NCBI GenBank assembly: GCA_020436935.1
Contig: JAGQWX010000046.1
Coordinates: 1 to 41,054, forward strand
Source of the DNA: Saprospiraceae bacterium
GTDB taxonomy: Bacteria > Bacteroidota > Bacteroidia > Chitinophagales > Saprospiraceae
Direction of reading: 5' to 3'
Length of the DNA: 41,054 bases
Shown: positions 25,421 through 34,481 of the stretch, in pieces
Layout of the letters: every line of letters begins with the position of its first letter
How positions within the stretch are numbered: position 1 is the first letter of the stretch
The notes under the pieces: generated by a model
What the model was told of the DNA's origin: nothing
Seen by the model: only the letters and a program-made list of their open reading frames with translations
The model's database searches: none
Position numbers and translations under genes: made by a program

Positions 25421-28222
25421 ATGACAAGAAAAATTACCCTATCCTTATTATTCGCCGCTCTATTTTCTGTTTTTCTTCACGCACAATCCTCCAAAATTTC
25501 AGGTCTGGTGACCGATAGCCTCAACAACAGCCTTATCAATGCTACCGTGCTTTTGCTGGAAGAGGATTCTACCATGATCGAATTTACACAATCTGAGCTG
25601 GATGGAAGCTTTGCGTTTACCAAAATACCCTATGGCAATTATATTGTCAAAGTCACTTATGTTGGCTACATCCCACAAAGCATTCCTTTTGTTGCAGACA
25701 AAAAAGACATTGATCTCGGAAGGGTTGTTTTGAATGAAATTTCTGTAGAATTGATGGAGGTGGTTGTCAAAGCTGCCAGGGCTCCGCTCAAGATGAGGGG
25801 TGACACGCTCGAGTTTGATATTACGCAGTTTAAAGTACCGGAGAACAGTACACTTGAAGACTTGATCAGGAGGCTACCAGGTATGGAAGTAGAACAAGGC
25901 GGCGGCATCAAGATGGATGGGAAAGACGTCACTTCGGTGAAGGTAGAAGGAAAGAGCTTTTTTGGCAACAACCCGACTGTGGCTACCAAAAATCTTCCGG
26001 CCCAAGGCGTCTCATCTGTACAGGTTTATGATAAAAAAACCGATGACCAAGTCGCAACCGGCAATACCACACCCACCAATGAAAAAGAAATGAATGTGGT
26101 ACTGAAGGATGATTTCAAAAACATAGTCTTTGGTAAGGGGACCGTCGGAGGAGGTAACATCGACCGCTTTGAGGGTAAGTTCTCGTTCAATAAATTTACA
26201 CCTGAACATCAATTCAGCGTGATTGGTGTGGGCAACAACACCGGTCGAAATGGCTTAGGCTGGGACGACAGGGAAGACTTTTTCGGGAATCAGGCCTACA
26301 GCGATTTCGAGTCCCTTAAGTATGGATTTAATTCCCTTGGGGGCATGAGAATCATTTATTTTTCTGATGAAAATGATTTAAATCTGGAAGGAAAAATTTC
26401 AGAATTGTTCAACTCATCGGGCTCAGGTGGTTTGCCAAAGAATGCGACCGGAGGAGCCAACTACAATTATGATCGCGAAAAAATAAAACTGGGTGCAAGG
26501 TATTTGTTTAATCACAGGGGAAATGAAATGAATTCATTCAGTTCGGTCAACAGGTTTCTCCCCGGAAATATTACAAACTTTGACACCACGACATCAAACA
26601 ATATCAATACCGGTAATGTCCATCGGATTGAAGCAGCTTTTACGGGCGAGATAGACAGTTTTAATACCATCAAAGTCAATGCGGATTTTGGAATGTTAGC
26701 CTCACAAAACAACAACAACCGACTGGGTTTGGCTTTCAGAAATGGGGATGAACTCATTTCTTCTTCTTCCATTTCCAGTGACAGAAACAACGATGGTATG
26801 CTTGGAAGAGGCAGTATCGTTTACAATAAGACCTTCAGGAAAAAGAGCAGATTCCTGGGCATCAATTCTTCCTATGCTGCATCAACCCTGGCTGAAAACA
26901 CAGGCAACTTGTCTCAGATTGATTTTGAAAACACCGATGACACCTACCTCAACCAAAGTTTTGACAATGACGCCAGAAAAAAACAAATCATGGCCAATTT
27001 GATGTACAACGAACCGCTTGGTAAAAAGTATTTTTTCAGTGTCTTTCATAATTTAGACTATACTTCACAAACAGGAGATGTGCTTGTAGAGGATATTTTT
27101 GAAAATGAAAGAAGCGTCAATGAACAGCTCACTAGAAATTATGACACAAGGGTGATGACCAATTTCAGTGGTGCAAGCCTCAGGTATTCAAGCGAAGGTC
27201 TGAATATCGCTGCGGGGTATGGATATCAGTTTACTGATTTGTTCGGTGATTTTAATATCGTCAACCAAAAAGTAGCTGTGGATACTACCTTCAAACTTCC
27301 TTCACTGGTGGGTAATGTTAATTATCAGATATCGCGGAACGGTAGTGTCGGTGTTAACTTCTCAAGAAGTGTCACTCCTCCTCAGATCAGCCAATTGATA
27401 CCGATTGTCAACAATGCGAATCCATTGTACATCAGGGTAGGAAACCCCAATCTTGAACCTGAGACTACCAATTCAGTTTCAGGAAATATCTGGTTGAGTA
27501 AGCCGCTGTCGGGATTGAGAGTTTCACTTTGGGGAGATTACCAACTCAGACAAAACGCAGTCACTCAGGCTGAGGAAGTATCTGAAAACTTTGTCACCAC
27601 TACAATACCCATTAATTACAAAACAAGGACCGGGGTGAGTATTTCAGGTAATGTAGGCTTTCCAATTGTCAAGAATAAAGTAACTTCTTCTGCAAGACTT
27701 TACGTAAATCAAAGTGCATCTTACCGATTGGTCAATTCTGTTGAGAATTTTACCAAAACTTTTAGTGTAAATCCTGGACTAAATGTCAATATCACACCCA
27801 GTCAGAATTTCTTCATGTATTTGAATGGTGGCATCAGAGTGTCTAATACTAAATATGACATCAGCAGTGCACAGAATCAAAAAATCATCACACAGAATTA
27901 CAGCGCCACGCTCAATTTTCAAATAGTGAAAACACTTTTCTTCAACAGCAATTATGCGCATGCCTTTTATAGAAATGACAGGACGGGACAAAACAACAGC
28001 ATTCCCATCATCAATGCAAGTATCTATAAACAATTCCTTCCAGGAAACAAGGCAGAAATCAGACTTGCAGCCTACGACATTCTGAATAAGAACACCAATT
28101 ACAACCTATTTGCAGGCAATAACATCGTTTCTGAAAATGAAACTCAAACACTTGCGAGGTATTTTATGGTCATGTTCAGTTATAATCTTAAAGGTTTGAA
28201 TTCCGGAATCAACAGGAACTAA
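25421..28222 (+). CDS. Outer membrane beta-barrel protein with carboxypeptidase-like N-terminal domain (OMP_b-brl_3 type)
   Basis: About 933 residues. A signal peptide ends near LHAQ. Residues of about 25-105 form a carboxypeptidase-regulatory-like domain (ISGLVTDSLNNSLINATVLL, GYIPQSIPF). A plug-like segment follows (LEDLIRRLPGMEVEQGGGIK, VKVEGKSFFGNNP), then a large beta-barrel with many aromatic-ended strands and a C-terminal YFMVMFSYNLKGL region. This matches the TonB-receptor-like outer membrane protein family 3 of Bacteroidota. The substrate is unknown. The frame starts at a TTG (25418), but the ATG at 25421 is the sensible start. A GLPGLI gene follows, as is common for this family. Confidence 0.9.
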   Translation: MTRKITLSLLFAALFSVFLHAQSSKISGLVTDSLNNSLINATVLLLEEDSTMIEFTQSELDGSFAFTKIPYGNYIVKVTYVGYIPQSIPFVADKKDIDLGRVVLNEISVELMEVVVKAARAPLKMRGDTLEFDITQFKVPENSTLEDLIRRLPGMEVEQGGGIKMDGKDVTSVKVEGKSFFGNNPTVATKNLPAQGVSSVQVYDKKTDDQVATGNTTPTNEKEMNVVLKDDFKNIVFGKGTVGGGNIDRFEGKFSFNKFTPEHQFSVIGVGNNTGRNGLGWDDREDFFGNQAYSDFESLKYGFNSLGGMRIIYFSDENDLNLEGKISELFNSSGSGGLPKNATGGANYNYDREKIKLGARYLFNHRGNEMNSFSSVNRFLPGNITNFDTTTSNNINTGNVHRIEAAFTGEIDSFNTIKVNADFGMLASQNNNNRLGLAFRNGDELISSSSISSDRNNDGMLGRGSIVYNKTFRKKSRFLGINSSYAASTLAENTGNLSQIDFENTDDTYLNQSFDNDARKKQIMANLMYNEPLGKKYFFSVFHNLDYTSQTGDVLVEDIFENERSVNEQLTRNYDTRVMTNFSGASLRYSSEGLNIAAGYGYQFTDLFGDFNIVNQKVAVDTTFKLPSLVGNVNYQISRNGSVGVNFSRSVTPPQISQLIPIVNNANPLYIRVGNPNLEPETTNSVSGNIWLSKPLSGLRVSLWGDYQLRQNAVTQAEEVSENFVTTTIPINYKTRTGVSISGNVGFPIVKNKVTSSARLYVNQSASYRLVNSVENFTKTFSVNPGLNVNITPSQNFFMYLNGGIRVSNTKYDISSAQNQKIITQNYSATLNFQIVKTLFFNSNYAHAFYRNDRTGQNNSIPIINASIYKQFLPGNKAEIRLAAYDILNKNTNYNLFAGNNIVSENETQTLARYFMVMFSYNLKGLNSGINRN

Positions 28223-28261
28223 AAATTATCCGGAAACAAATCTTATCAAAAACAAATTCAT

Positions 28262-29014
28262 ATGAATCAAACAATAAAAGCGCTGTCCGTTCTTTTCATT
28301 ATAATCATCAGCGGGCAAGTTTTCGCTCAGAATACCAGCGGTGAAATCATTTTTGAAAGAAAGCAGTTTTGGGTCAACATTTACACCAAGCTACCCTTTC
28401 TAACCAAAGAACAAATAGAAAGAGAAATGGCTGTCTGGGGCAAGGACCAAGGAAATTGGGCTGAAAAATATCTGCTGAAATTTGGAGATAACAAAAGCAT
28501 TTATACCCAGATGGAAGAAGAACAGAACTATGGGTATTCCTGGCGACAGGAAGAGGTGATGTTTTACAGAGATTACAAAGAAAAGACCCTTACTGATAAA
28601 TTACCTCTTGGAGATAAGGACTATTTACTGACAGGTGATATTCCCAGGATAAAATGGAAAATACAGAATGAGCTGAGAGACATTCAGGGGTATATATGCA
28701 TGAAGGCCATTGCTGAACATCCCATTTATGGAACACCCGTCACAGCGTGGTATACGGATTTGATCCCCCTGGGTGGCGGGCCAGAAGGTTTTGGCGGACT
28801 TCCCGGTATGATTTTGATGCTCACATTCAATGAAGATGATGTTGTTATTGAAGCCACCTCCGTGAAACTCAATGTTGAAGGATCTAAAGTTGAACTTCCC
28901 AAAAAATTGAAAGGAAAGGAAATTGCTTTGGACAAGTATGTTGAGGATAAGAAAAAGTTCATGAAGGAGGCTCTGGACAATAGAAGGAACCCTTACAACA
29001 ACTTAAGATACTAA
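28262..29014 (+). CDS. GLPGLI family exported protein
   Basis: A 250-residue protein with a signal peptide (LSVLFIIIISGQVFAQ). It has the family motif as GPEGFGGLPGMILML (GLPGLI family, TIGR01200), preceded by the usual AWYTDLIPLGGGP. Members are exported and of unknown function, often encoded behind outer membrane barrel proteins, as here (39 bases). It ends three bases before the converging small membrane protein gene. A shared role with the barrel protein is inference from context. Confidence 0.92.
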   Translation: MNQTIKALSVLFIIIISGQVFAQNTSGEIIFERKQFWVNIYTKLPFLTKEQIEREMAVWGKDQGNWAEKYLLKFGDNKSIYTQMEEEQNYGYSWRQEEVMFYRDYKEKTLTDKLPLGDKDYLLTGDIPRIKWKIQNELRDIQGYICMKAIAEHPIYGTPVTAWYTDLIPLGGGPEGFGGLPGMILMLTFNEDDVVIEATSVKLNVEGSKVELPKKLKGKEIALDKYVEDKKKFMKEALDNRRNPYNNLRY

Positions 29015-29017
29015 AGA

Positions 29018-29275
29018 TCATACTTTATTTACGCTTTCTCTTGCTTTCAGAAAATTGATGAGCGAGTATAAGGAAACAAGCGTCCATATGGCTTCTAAAA
29101 TGATGAATGGATAATAGACCATCATCACTGATGAAGCAGTTGCAAGTGCTGCCCCGAACAAGTTGAGTAAAATATAGCTCAGGCTATCTGATGTTATTTT
29201 ACCGATTGCATTCAAGAAGTATGCTCCAAGTAAACATACCACTCCTGCAAAACCTATGATGTCGATAATGGACAT
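29018..29275 (-). CDS. Small three-helix membrane protein, CBU_0592-like
   Basis: An 85-residue protein with three hydrophobic segments: IIDIIGFAGVVCLLGAYFL, YILLNLFGAALATASSVMMV and PFIILEAIWTLVSLYSLINF. The pattern is that of the CBU_0592-like domain, whose function is unknown. It starts 15 bases after the sigma factor gene and may be the third gene of the YCII-sigma operon. Confidence 0.75.
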   Translation of the reverse strand: MSIIDIIGFAGVVCLLGAYFLNAIGKITSDSLSYILLNLFGAALATASSVMMVYYPFIILEAIWTLVSLYSLINFLKARESVNKV

Positions 29276-29290
29276 GGCGTTGGCATTTTG

Positions 29291-30523
29291 TCAATGCAAG
29301 TTATTCAATCTATCGATGTGAATCTGCAATACCGATTTTTCTTTTTGTGTTTTTGCCAGGTTTCGTGCTCTGATATAATTTTTTTCAGCCATAGCTGGAT
29401 CCACTGTTTCGTATAAATAACCAAGAAGGGCATGATAGAATTGATTGTCACTGAGGTCGAGTTTTTCTGCTTCAACAATGGCTTTACGTACTCCATGAAC
29501 CTTTGACAATGCAAATGTCCTTTGGAGGGCAGTCAAAGGACTGTACTGCATCACGAGTAGTTTGTTGTACAATAAAAGTATGTTTTCCCATTTTTCCACT
29601 CGCTCTCCGGCCACAGTATACCAGTATGCGATACTAGCTTCCAGGTGATACTTACTCAATAGCTTGCCCTGGCTGGCTATGTGGAGGTGGCTGACGCCTT
29701 TGGCAATCAAATATTGATCCCATAATTCTACATCCTGATCCTGATATAAAATCAATGTGCCCTCTTCGCTTTTGCGCGCTTTTAGTCTGGACGCCTGAAA
29801 ACACATTAGCGCATAGAGCGCATGCACTTGTGGGAGGTTGGTCTTTTGATGCAGCAACAATTGTTCTGTGAGTTGCATGGCTTCAAAGCAAAGGTCTTCG
29901 CGAATGACTTCCTCCTTGTTTTCTGAATGGTAGCCTTCGCTAAACAACAAGTACAATGTAAGCAACACATTATCAATACGTTGAACCAAAAGATCTTCTG
30001 CAGGAAACTCAAGAGTTTTGTTGCCAGACTTCAGTTTCTGTTTCGCTCTGAATAATCGTTTGTTGACCGTTTCAATATTGACCATGAGGGCAGAAGATAT
30101 TTCTTCAATTCCAAAACCACACAAATACCTGAGCGCCAATCCAATCTGTGATTCTGCTGGAATCTCGGGCTTACAGATGGCAAACATCATTTGCAAAGTC
30201 TGATCAAGGACAAAAGTTTCTGACCATTCACCGGTTTGCGATAGTTCCTGCTCAGATACCCATTGCTTTTCTATTTTATTTCTGAATACTTCTTGCCTCG
30301 CCACGAGGTTTTTAGCTTTGTTTTTGGCCACCTGGTACAACCACGCTCGTGGTTGTTCGGGCACTCCCTGATAAGGCCAGTTTTCCAGTGCGGCGGCAAA
30401 TGTCTCCATGGTGAGGTCTTCGGCCAGCTCAATGTGTTTGAAGCCAAAGTATTTGATCAGGACAGCGTTTATTTTAGCAAACTCCGTCCTGAACAAATGT
30501 GGTATCAATTCTTGTTGATGCAT
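29291..30523 (-). CDS. ECF sigma factor with C-terminal helical extension (ECF42-like)
   Basis: A 410-residue ECF sigma factor. Region 2 spans about residues 10-75 (LAEDLTMETFAAALENWPYQ, PRAWLYQVAKNKAKNLVARQ), and region 4 about 110-165 (LRYLCGFGIEEISSALMVNI, ETVNKRLFRAKQKL). A 240-residue C-terminal extension of the DUF6596/TPR-like type has the marker LYLLFSEGYHSENKEEVIRE. This architecture with an adjacent YCII (DGPF) gene defines group ECF42, which has no anti-sigma factor and relies on the extension for control (established for the group). Its ATG overlaps the YCII stop by one base (TGATG). Confidence 0.93.
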   Translation of the reverse strand: MHQQELIPHLFRTEFAKINAVLIKYFGFKHIELAEDLTMETFAAALENWPYQGVPEQPRAWLYQVAKNKAKNLVARQEVFRNKIEKQWVSEQELSQTGEWSETFVLDQTLQMMFAICKPEIPAESQIGLALRYLCGFGIEEISSALMVNIETVNKRLFRAKQKLKSGNKTLEFPAEDLLVQRIDNVLLTLYLLFSEGYHSENKEEVIREDLCFEAMQLTEQLLLHQKTNLPQVHALYALMCFQASRLKARKSEEGTLILYQDQDVELWDQYLIAKGVSHLHIASQGKLLSKYHLEASIAYWYTVAGERVEKWENILLLYNKLLVMQYSPLTALQRTFALSKVHGVRKAIVEAEKLDLSDNQFYHALLGYLYETVDPAMAEKNYIRARNLAKTQKEKSVLQIHIDRLNNLH

Positions 30524-30885
30524 CAGTGCGTACTATCATCAGAGGCTACCTTTCTCACCTCTATGCTGTTTCCTTCTCCAAGTAGTACTGGACTGCCTTT
30601 TGCAAACGCTATGGCTTCTTCCAAAGACTCTGCCTTAACAACGATAAGTCCTCCTATGGTTTCCTTGATATCTCCAAAAGGTCCATTGGTTACCACCTTG
30701 CTTCCTCCTGAATTCATCACGACGCTGGCTCCGTCAAATGGCAATCCTGTACCACTCACAAACTTGTTTTGAGCGGCAATGCCACCAATCCAGTCCATGG
30801 TCATTTTCATCCATTCCTGCATTTGTTCAGGAGAAGCCAATTTCGCACCATCCTCGTGGCGCATGATCAATGCATACTGTTGCAT
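30523..30885 (-). CDS. YCII / DGPF-domain protein, ECF42 partner
   Basis: A 120-residue YCII-related protein. NGPFGDIKETIGGLIVVKAE is the divergent form of the DGPF(A)ETKE signature, and YALIMRHEDGAKLASPEQM is the typical N-terminus. YCII proteins have a ferredoxin-like fold and are the usual neighbours and targets of ECF42 sigma factors. The gene comes first, overlapping the sigma factor start by one base, so the pair is co-translated. The biochemical role is unknown. Confidence 0.92.
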   Translation of the reverse strand: MQQYALIMRHEDGAKLASPEQMQEWMKMTMDWIGGIAAQNKFVSGTGLPFDGASVVMNSGGSKVVTNGPFGDIKETIGGLIVVKAESLEEAIAFAKGSPVLLGEGNSIEVRKVASDDSTH

Positions 30886-31261
30886 GTTTTTTAATTTTTA
30901 AAAGTGTAAAATAAAATGTTTCGATCTGATGGCTATCAATTTTCAAACAATATGTTTGTCCATAAATCGTCCACCATTTGTAAAAGCCCCATCAACCATT
31001 GGAATCATTTCAAGGAAGTGATTTGTGTATCTACTATAAAATGATGCAATAGTTTTGAAGGCAATTACATATTGAAGACAATTGAGAATGTCCGGATTGG
31101 ACATCATTTCATTTTTTTTTTGAAAAAAATATCAATCCCCTTCAATTGATCCTTCTTGAAACTGTTCAAAAAAAAATTACATAAAATATCAAAGTCAGCT
31201 GATGGATGAGCTATCATTTCATACATAATGGGTACATTTGTTCATTAATGTTTGGAGTCCA
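30886..31261. other. Divergent intergenic region, YCII-sigma operon / DUF5687 gene
   Basis: About 375 AT-rich bases. It holds a short hairpin ATGTCC (31088-31093) / GGACAT (31099-31104) followed by a long T run, and the -7-like TACATTTG at 31233-31240. No gene was recognised. Confidence 0.4.
31233..31240 (+). promoter_or_regulatory. Candidate -7 element TACATTTG
   Basis: An exact TAnnTTTG match 21 bases before the ATG at 31262. It overlaps the TTG codon that opens the frame (31238), which argues for the ATG as start. No clear -33 TTG at the usual spacing. Confidence 0.33.
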
Positions 31262-32740
31262 ATGGGAGGTTTGTACAGTCATTTGATAAAATCATTCTTG
31301 AGAAACGGTCAATGGAACAGAAACTGGACCAGTCGTATCATGTTTTTCCTCATAGCGTTACAATTTGTAGCTTTATTCACCATGTTTGCCTTTGTTCTCA
31401 AACATGTACTATCAAGAGGTGGAGTAAATCCGGTAGAAACTTTCAATGGATTTTTGATTCATTACCTGGCCATTGATCTGGTAGCAAGGATTTTCTTTCA
31501 ACCACAAGCAATATTCAATGTAACACCCTATCTGAGGTTCAACATCAGCAAAAGAAGGATTACTTTATTTCTGTTGGGTCGTACTTTCATCAACCTGTTT
31601 AATATACTGCCGTTCATCATTCTTTTCTCCTTTATAAAAAATATACTTCTTGAGGAAGCGGGATTTTTTGTCAGTATCAATTACCTGTTGATTTTCTTTT
31701 TCCTATTGATGATCAACAACTTACTGGCAACAAGCATCAACTTTCTGATGAGGAAATATTTGCTCATGTCGCTTTTTCCGTATTTGCTTATTGCATTAAT
31801 GGGAGCTGTGATAGGTCTTGGATTTCCACTTGAATCGTATTCTGCAGTGATGGGAAATGCATTTATTGCCCATTCTCTGCCATCGTTGATACTGGTATTT
31901 TCCATTTTCCTGGTCTTGCTGTTTTTCAATCTGGCATGGTTAAAAAGGTTTTTTTATCCTACAGAAACAAACAACTCATCTTCGTTTTGGACCTCATGGC
32001 TTTCATTTGAGTCATCTTCCTGGAAGGACAGAGGAAGTGTCTGGAGGTATATCAGTCTCGAATTACAACTTTTATCACGCAACAAATATCCGAGACAAAT
32101 GCTGTTGATGGGCATTCTTTTCCCTGTGTATATGTTGTTCAGTATTTTAGCAAAGAACAGACCACTTGAGGAGATGTTTATTTTCTACCTCTTCCTGATT
32201 TCTTCGTACATGACTTTGATATATGGCCAGTTTGTTTTTAGTTGGGAAAGTTCATTTTATGATGGTTTGATGAGCCGTAAAATGGATACCATGAGTTACT
32301 TGAAGTCAAAACTTTATCTGATGTGGATGGCAGGATTGTTTCTTGGTCTGCCCTTGACTATAATATTGATTTTACAAACGGACATCAATTTTATAATCAT
32401 TCTTGCGTGTCTGATCAATGCTTTGGGAACAGTCGCATGCCTTCAGTTGTATGCTGCCACTTCCAATACACGAAGAGTTGAGCTCAGCCAGAAGTCTTTA
32501 TTTAAGTCAAGAAATTTCTCTGGAGAGCAGCTGCTTTTTCAAATGATCATAGGATTTCTTCCCTGTGGATTATTTTTTCTGTTGAGTTATTTCCTGGGTG
32601 AAAACATTGCTGCAGGCATTATCATTTTACCTGGGATCCTATTTTTAATTTCCAGTCAAATCTGGATCAAAAAAGTGGTTTACCCCAGATATATACAAAA
32701 GAAATACAAAATGCTGGAAGCCTTCAGGGTGAAGGAGTGA
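31262..32740 (+). CDS. DUF5687 family ABC transporter membrane subunit
   Basis: About 492 residues with roughly ten to twelve membrane segments, for example SRIMFFLIALQFVALFTMFA, INYLLIFFFLLMINNLLATS and SLILVFSIFLVLLFFNLAW. The charged N-terminus LIKSFLRNGQWNRNW is typical of DUF5687. The ATPase gene follows 19 bases after its stop, so it is the permease half of an exporter of unknown substrate in the inner membrane. The ATG at 31262 is preferred to the upstream TTG. Confidence 0.88.
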   Translation: MGGLYSHLIKSFLRNGQWNRNWTSRIMFFLIALQFVALFTMFAFVLKHVLSRGGVNPVETFNGFLIHYLAIDLVARIFFQPQAIFNVTPYLRFNISKRRITLFLLGRTFINLFNILPFIILFSFIKNILLEEAGFFVSINYLLIFFFLLMINNLLATSINFLMRKYLLMSLFPYLLIALMGAVIGLGFPLESYSAVMGNAFIAHSLPSLILVFSIFLVLLFFNLAWLKRFFYPTETNNSSSFWTSWLSFESSSWKDRGSVWRYISLELQLLSRNKYPRQMLLMGILFPVYMLFSILAKNRPLEEMFIFYLFLISSYMTLIYGQFVFSWESSFYDGLMSRKMDTMSYLKSKLYLMWMAGLFLGLPLTIILILQTDINFIIILACLINALGTVACLQLYAATSNTRRVELSQKSLFKSRNFSGEQLLFQMIIGFLPCGLFFLLSYFLGENIAAGIIILPGILFLISSQIWIKKVVYPRYIQKKYKMLEAFRVKE

Positions 32741-32759
32741 TATGGTTTAATAGTTTGAA

Positions 32760-33491
32760 ATGAATATGATGATCCAAATACAAAATTTGCTTAAAAAGTT
32801 TCAGAACAAGATTGCTGTTGATATTTCTGACCTCACGATTGAAGCAGGAGAAATGATAGGGCTTGTTGGCAATAACGGCGCTGGCAAAACTACGCTACTT
32901 CGATTGATCCTTGATCTGATCAAAGCCGATCGGGGTCATGTCAGCTCAAATGGCGAAGATGTCAGTAAATCAGAAAGCTGGAAGGCGTATACGGGTTCCT
33001 ACCTCGACGAAGATTTTAATATTGAATTCCTCACCCCTGAAGAGTTTTTCATTTTCATAACAGAGGAATATGGCATCCCCAGGACTGAACTAAAGCAAAA
33101 GCTGGGAGGTTTCCAAAGCTTGTTTGATGGACAGGTATTGGGTCAAAACAAGAAATACATTCGAGATTTTTCAAAGGGGAATAAACAAAAAATAGGAATT
33201 GCATCTGCTTTGATGACCGATCCTAAGGTTTTGATATTGGACGAACCTTTCAGTAATCTTGATCCATCCTCCCAAATATTCCTGAAAAACTTTCTCAAGG
33301 ATTATCACACGAGATCGTCTGCGACCATGATTATTTCCAGTCACGACCTCAAACACGTCACGGAAATTTGTACCAGAATCATCCTCATTGAGCATGGAAA
33401 AGTCATTCGGGATATGAGAAATGAATCGGATACACTGGCGCAACTGGAAAGTTATTTTTCTTCAATCGCTCAGTCCGAAAGGATGATTTGA
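32760..33491 (+). CDS. ABC transporter ATPase, partner of the DUF5687 permease
   Basis: A 243-residue ABC ATPase. Walker A is GNNGAGKT (37-44), the signature reads FSKGNKQKI, Walker B is VLILDEPFSNLD and the switch His is in IISSHDLKH. The FSKGN signature and short length are typical of drug/bacteriocin-type exporters (CcmA-like COG1131). It forms a two-gene operon with the DUF5687 permease. Two further Met codons lie within the first four, so the start is uncertain by a few residues. Confidence 0.92.
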   Translation: MNMMIQIQNLLKKFQNKIAVDISDLTIEAGEMIGLVGNNGAGKTTLLRLILDLIKADRGHVSSNGEDVSKSESWKAYTGSYLDEDFNIEFLTPEEFFIFITEEYGIPRTELKQKLGGFQSLFDGQVLGQNKKYIRDFSKGNKQKIGIASALMTDPKVLILDEPFSNLDPSSQIFLKNFLKDYHTRSSATMIISSHDLKHVTEICTRIILIEHGKVIRDMRNESDTLAQLESYFSSIAQSERMI

Positions 33492-33595
33492 GTCTGAACT
33501 TCAGATCAGTAAAAATCGAGGTTTTAAGCTGTCAGCCTTTTGCTATTAGCTGTTAGCTTCTCTTACATTATGGTTTGTTTAATTCTCCCAGTGAT

Positions 33596-33752
33596 GGCTT
33601 CGGCTTCGGCCAGCCAACTGAGTTGGTTTAATTACCAATGTTCAATTACGAATGGGGACTCTGCCAGTAAAAGATGTAGTAAATGTGACATATACGTCAC
33701 GATTTTTCCAATATAATTTCTAAAACCTAACACCTAATACCTTCTCTCAAAG
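33596..33752. repeat. Intergenic module copy A, with array core
   Basis: Begins GGCTTCGGCTTCG, continues through GAGTTGGTTTAATTAC, contains the inverted array core at 33676-33700 and ends with CTAAAACCTAACACCTAAT and a CTCTCA block. Copy B follows directly with the same order of blocks. Confidence 0.75.
33676..33700 (-). repeat. Solitary array core, copy 1 (perfect, inverted)
   Basis: Read on the minus strand it is GTGACGTATATGTCAC followed by ATTTACTAC: 25 bases identical to the core of the 46-bp array at 20 kb. The linker is absent, which defines the core as the independent element. Confidence 0.93.
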
Positions 33753-33753
33753 C

Positions 33754-33900
33754 GGCTTCGGCTTCGCTCAGCCTCCTGAGTTGGTTTAATTACGAATTAC
33801 GAATTATAACCCTGGATGTAAATAATGTAGTAAATGTGACATATAAGTCATCAATTTTCTAATCTAATTGCTAAAACCTAACACCTAATTCCCGCTCTCA
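33754..33900. repeat. Intergenic module copy B, with degenerate array core
   Basis: Same block order as copy A: GGCTTCGGCTTCG, GAGTTGGTTTAATTACGAA, array core (33827-33850), CTAAAACCTAACACCTAAT, CTCTCA. The start is 158 bases after that of copy A. A partial third copy, only the first two blocks, lies at 34153-34206. Confidence 0.75.
33827..33850 (-). repeat. Solitary array core, copy 2 (inverted, two changes)
   Basis: Read on the minus strand it is ATGACTTATATGTCAC then ATTTACTAC. It differs from the array core by one base in the palindrome (T for G) and one at its outer edge. Same orientation as copy 1. Confidence 0.85.
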
Positions 33901-34152
33901 TAGACCGGTTGTATTTCCCGCAGAGAATCGCAGATGACCCCGCAGATTTACGCTAAAAGTGGTTGATCCCTTTAAGAATTATCACTCTAATACCTAAAAT
34001 TTAAAAACTAAACCTCTTCCAAAGACTATTCCCTCATTCCTGCAGCCCTCTACCCCAGCCCTTAAGGGAACCCGCCCGCAATTTCCTTTTTTGCCAAAAA
34101 GCTAACACTCCAAAATTCCCTAACTAAAGACCAACACCCAAAGACCAAAGAC

Positions 34153-34206
34153 GGCTTCGGCTCCGCTCAGCCACCTGAGTTGGTTTAATTACGAATTACG
34201 AATTAT
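34153..34206. repeat. Intergenic module, partial copy C
   Basis: GGCTTCGGCTCCGCTCAGCC followed by GAGTTGGTTTAATTACGAA; matches the first third of copies A and B but lacks the array core and what follows. Confidence 0.7.
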
Positions 34207-34481
34207 TTTGCTCTTGTTTTAAAGCTTTAAAGTGTATCAAATGAAAAGAAATTCTAAATGATTCTTGATATCTTAATGGTGAACTATGAATTCTTTGCGC
34301 CTCTCAAACTTCACCCCTCTTTGCGCCATTGCGAGAGATAATGCAATTTCTTATATTAGACTTTGGTGATTTTAATGTCAACCAATACTATGAGGTATCA
34401 ATGAGGTATCACTCCGATCATAAAAGCCAAAGACTAAAGACCAAAGACCAAATACCCCTTCTCCTTCCTCCCTTCTCCTTC

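Larger units (their letters stand above)
33492..34481. other. Gene-free patchwork of dispersed intergenic repeats
   Basis: Nearly 1 kb without a credible gene. It is assembled from short formulaic blocks: CTATTAGCTGTTAGC, GGCTTCGGCTTCG...GAGTTGGTTTAATTACGAA, CTAAAACCTAACACCTAAT, a CCGCAGAGAATCGCAGAT block, AAAGACCAAAGAC tracts and TTTGCGCCATTGCGAGAG. Two solitary copies of the 46-bp-array core are embedded. An open frame at 34329-34604 overlaps the DUF2911 gene on the other strand and has no coding character. The composition suggests repeated insertion or copying of mobile intergenic blocks. Confidence 0.7.

Noticed and set aside
31238-31261. TTG start for the DUF5687 permease
   Set aside because: The codon overlaps a TAnnTTTG promoter-like element and the family begins near the ATG at 31262.
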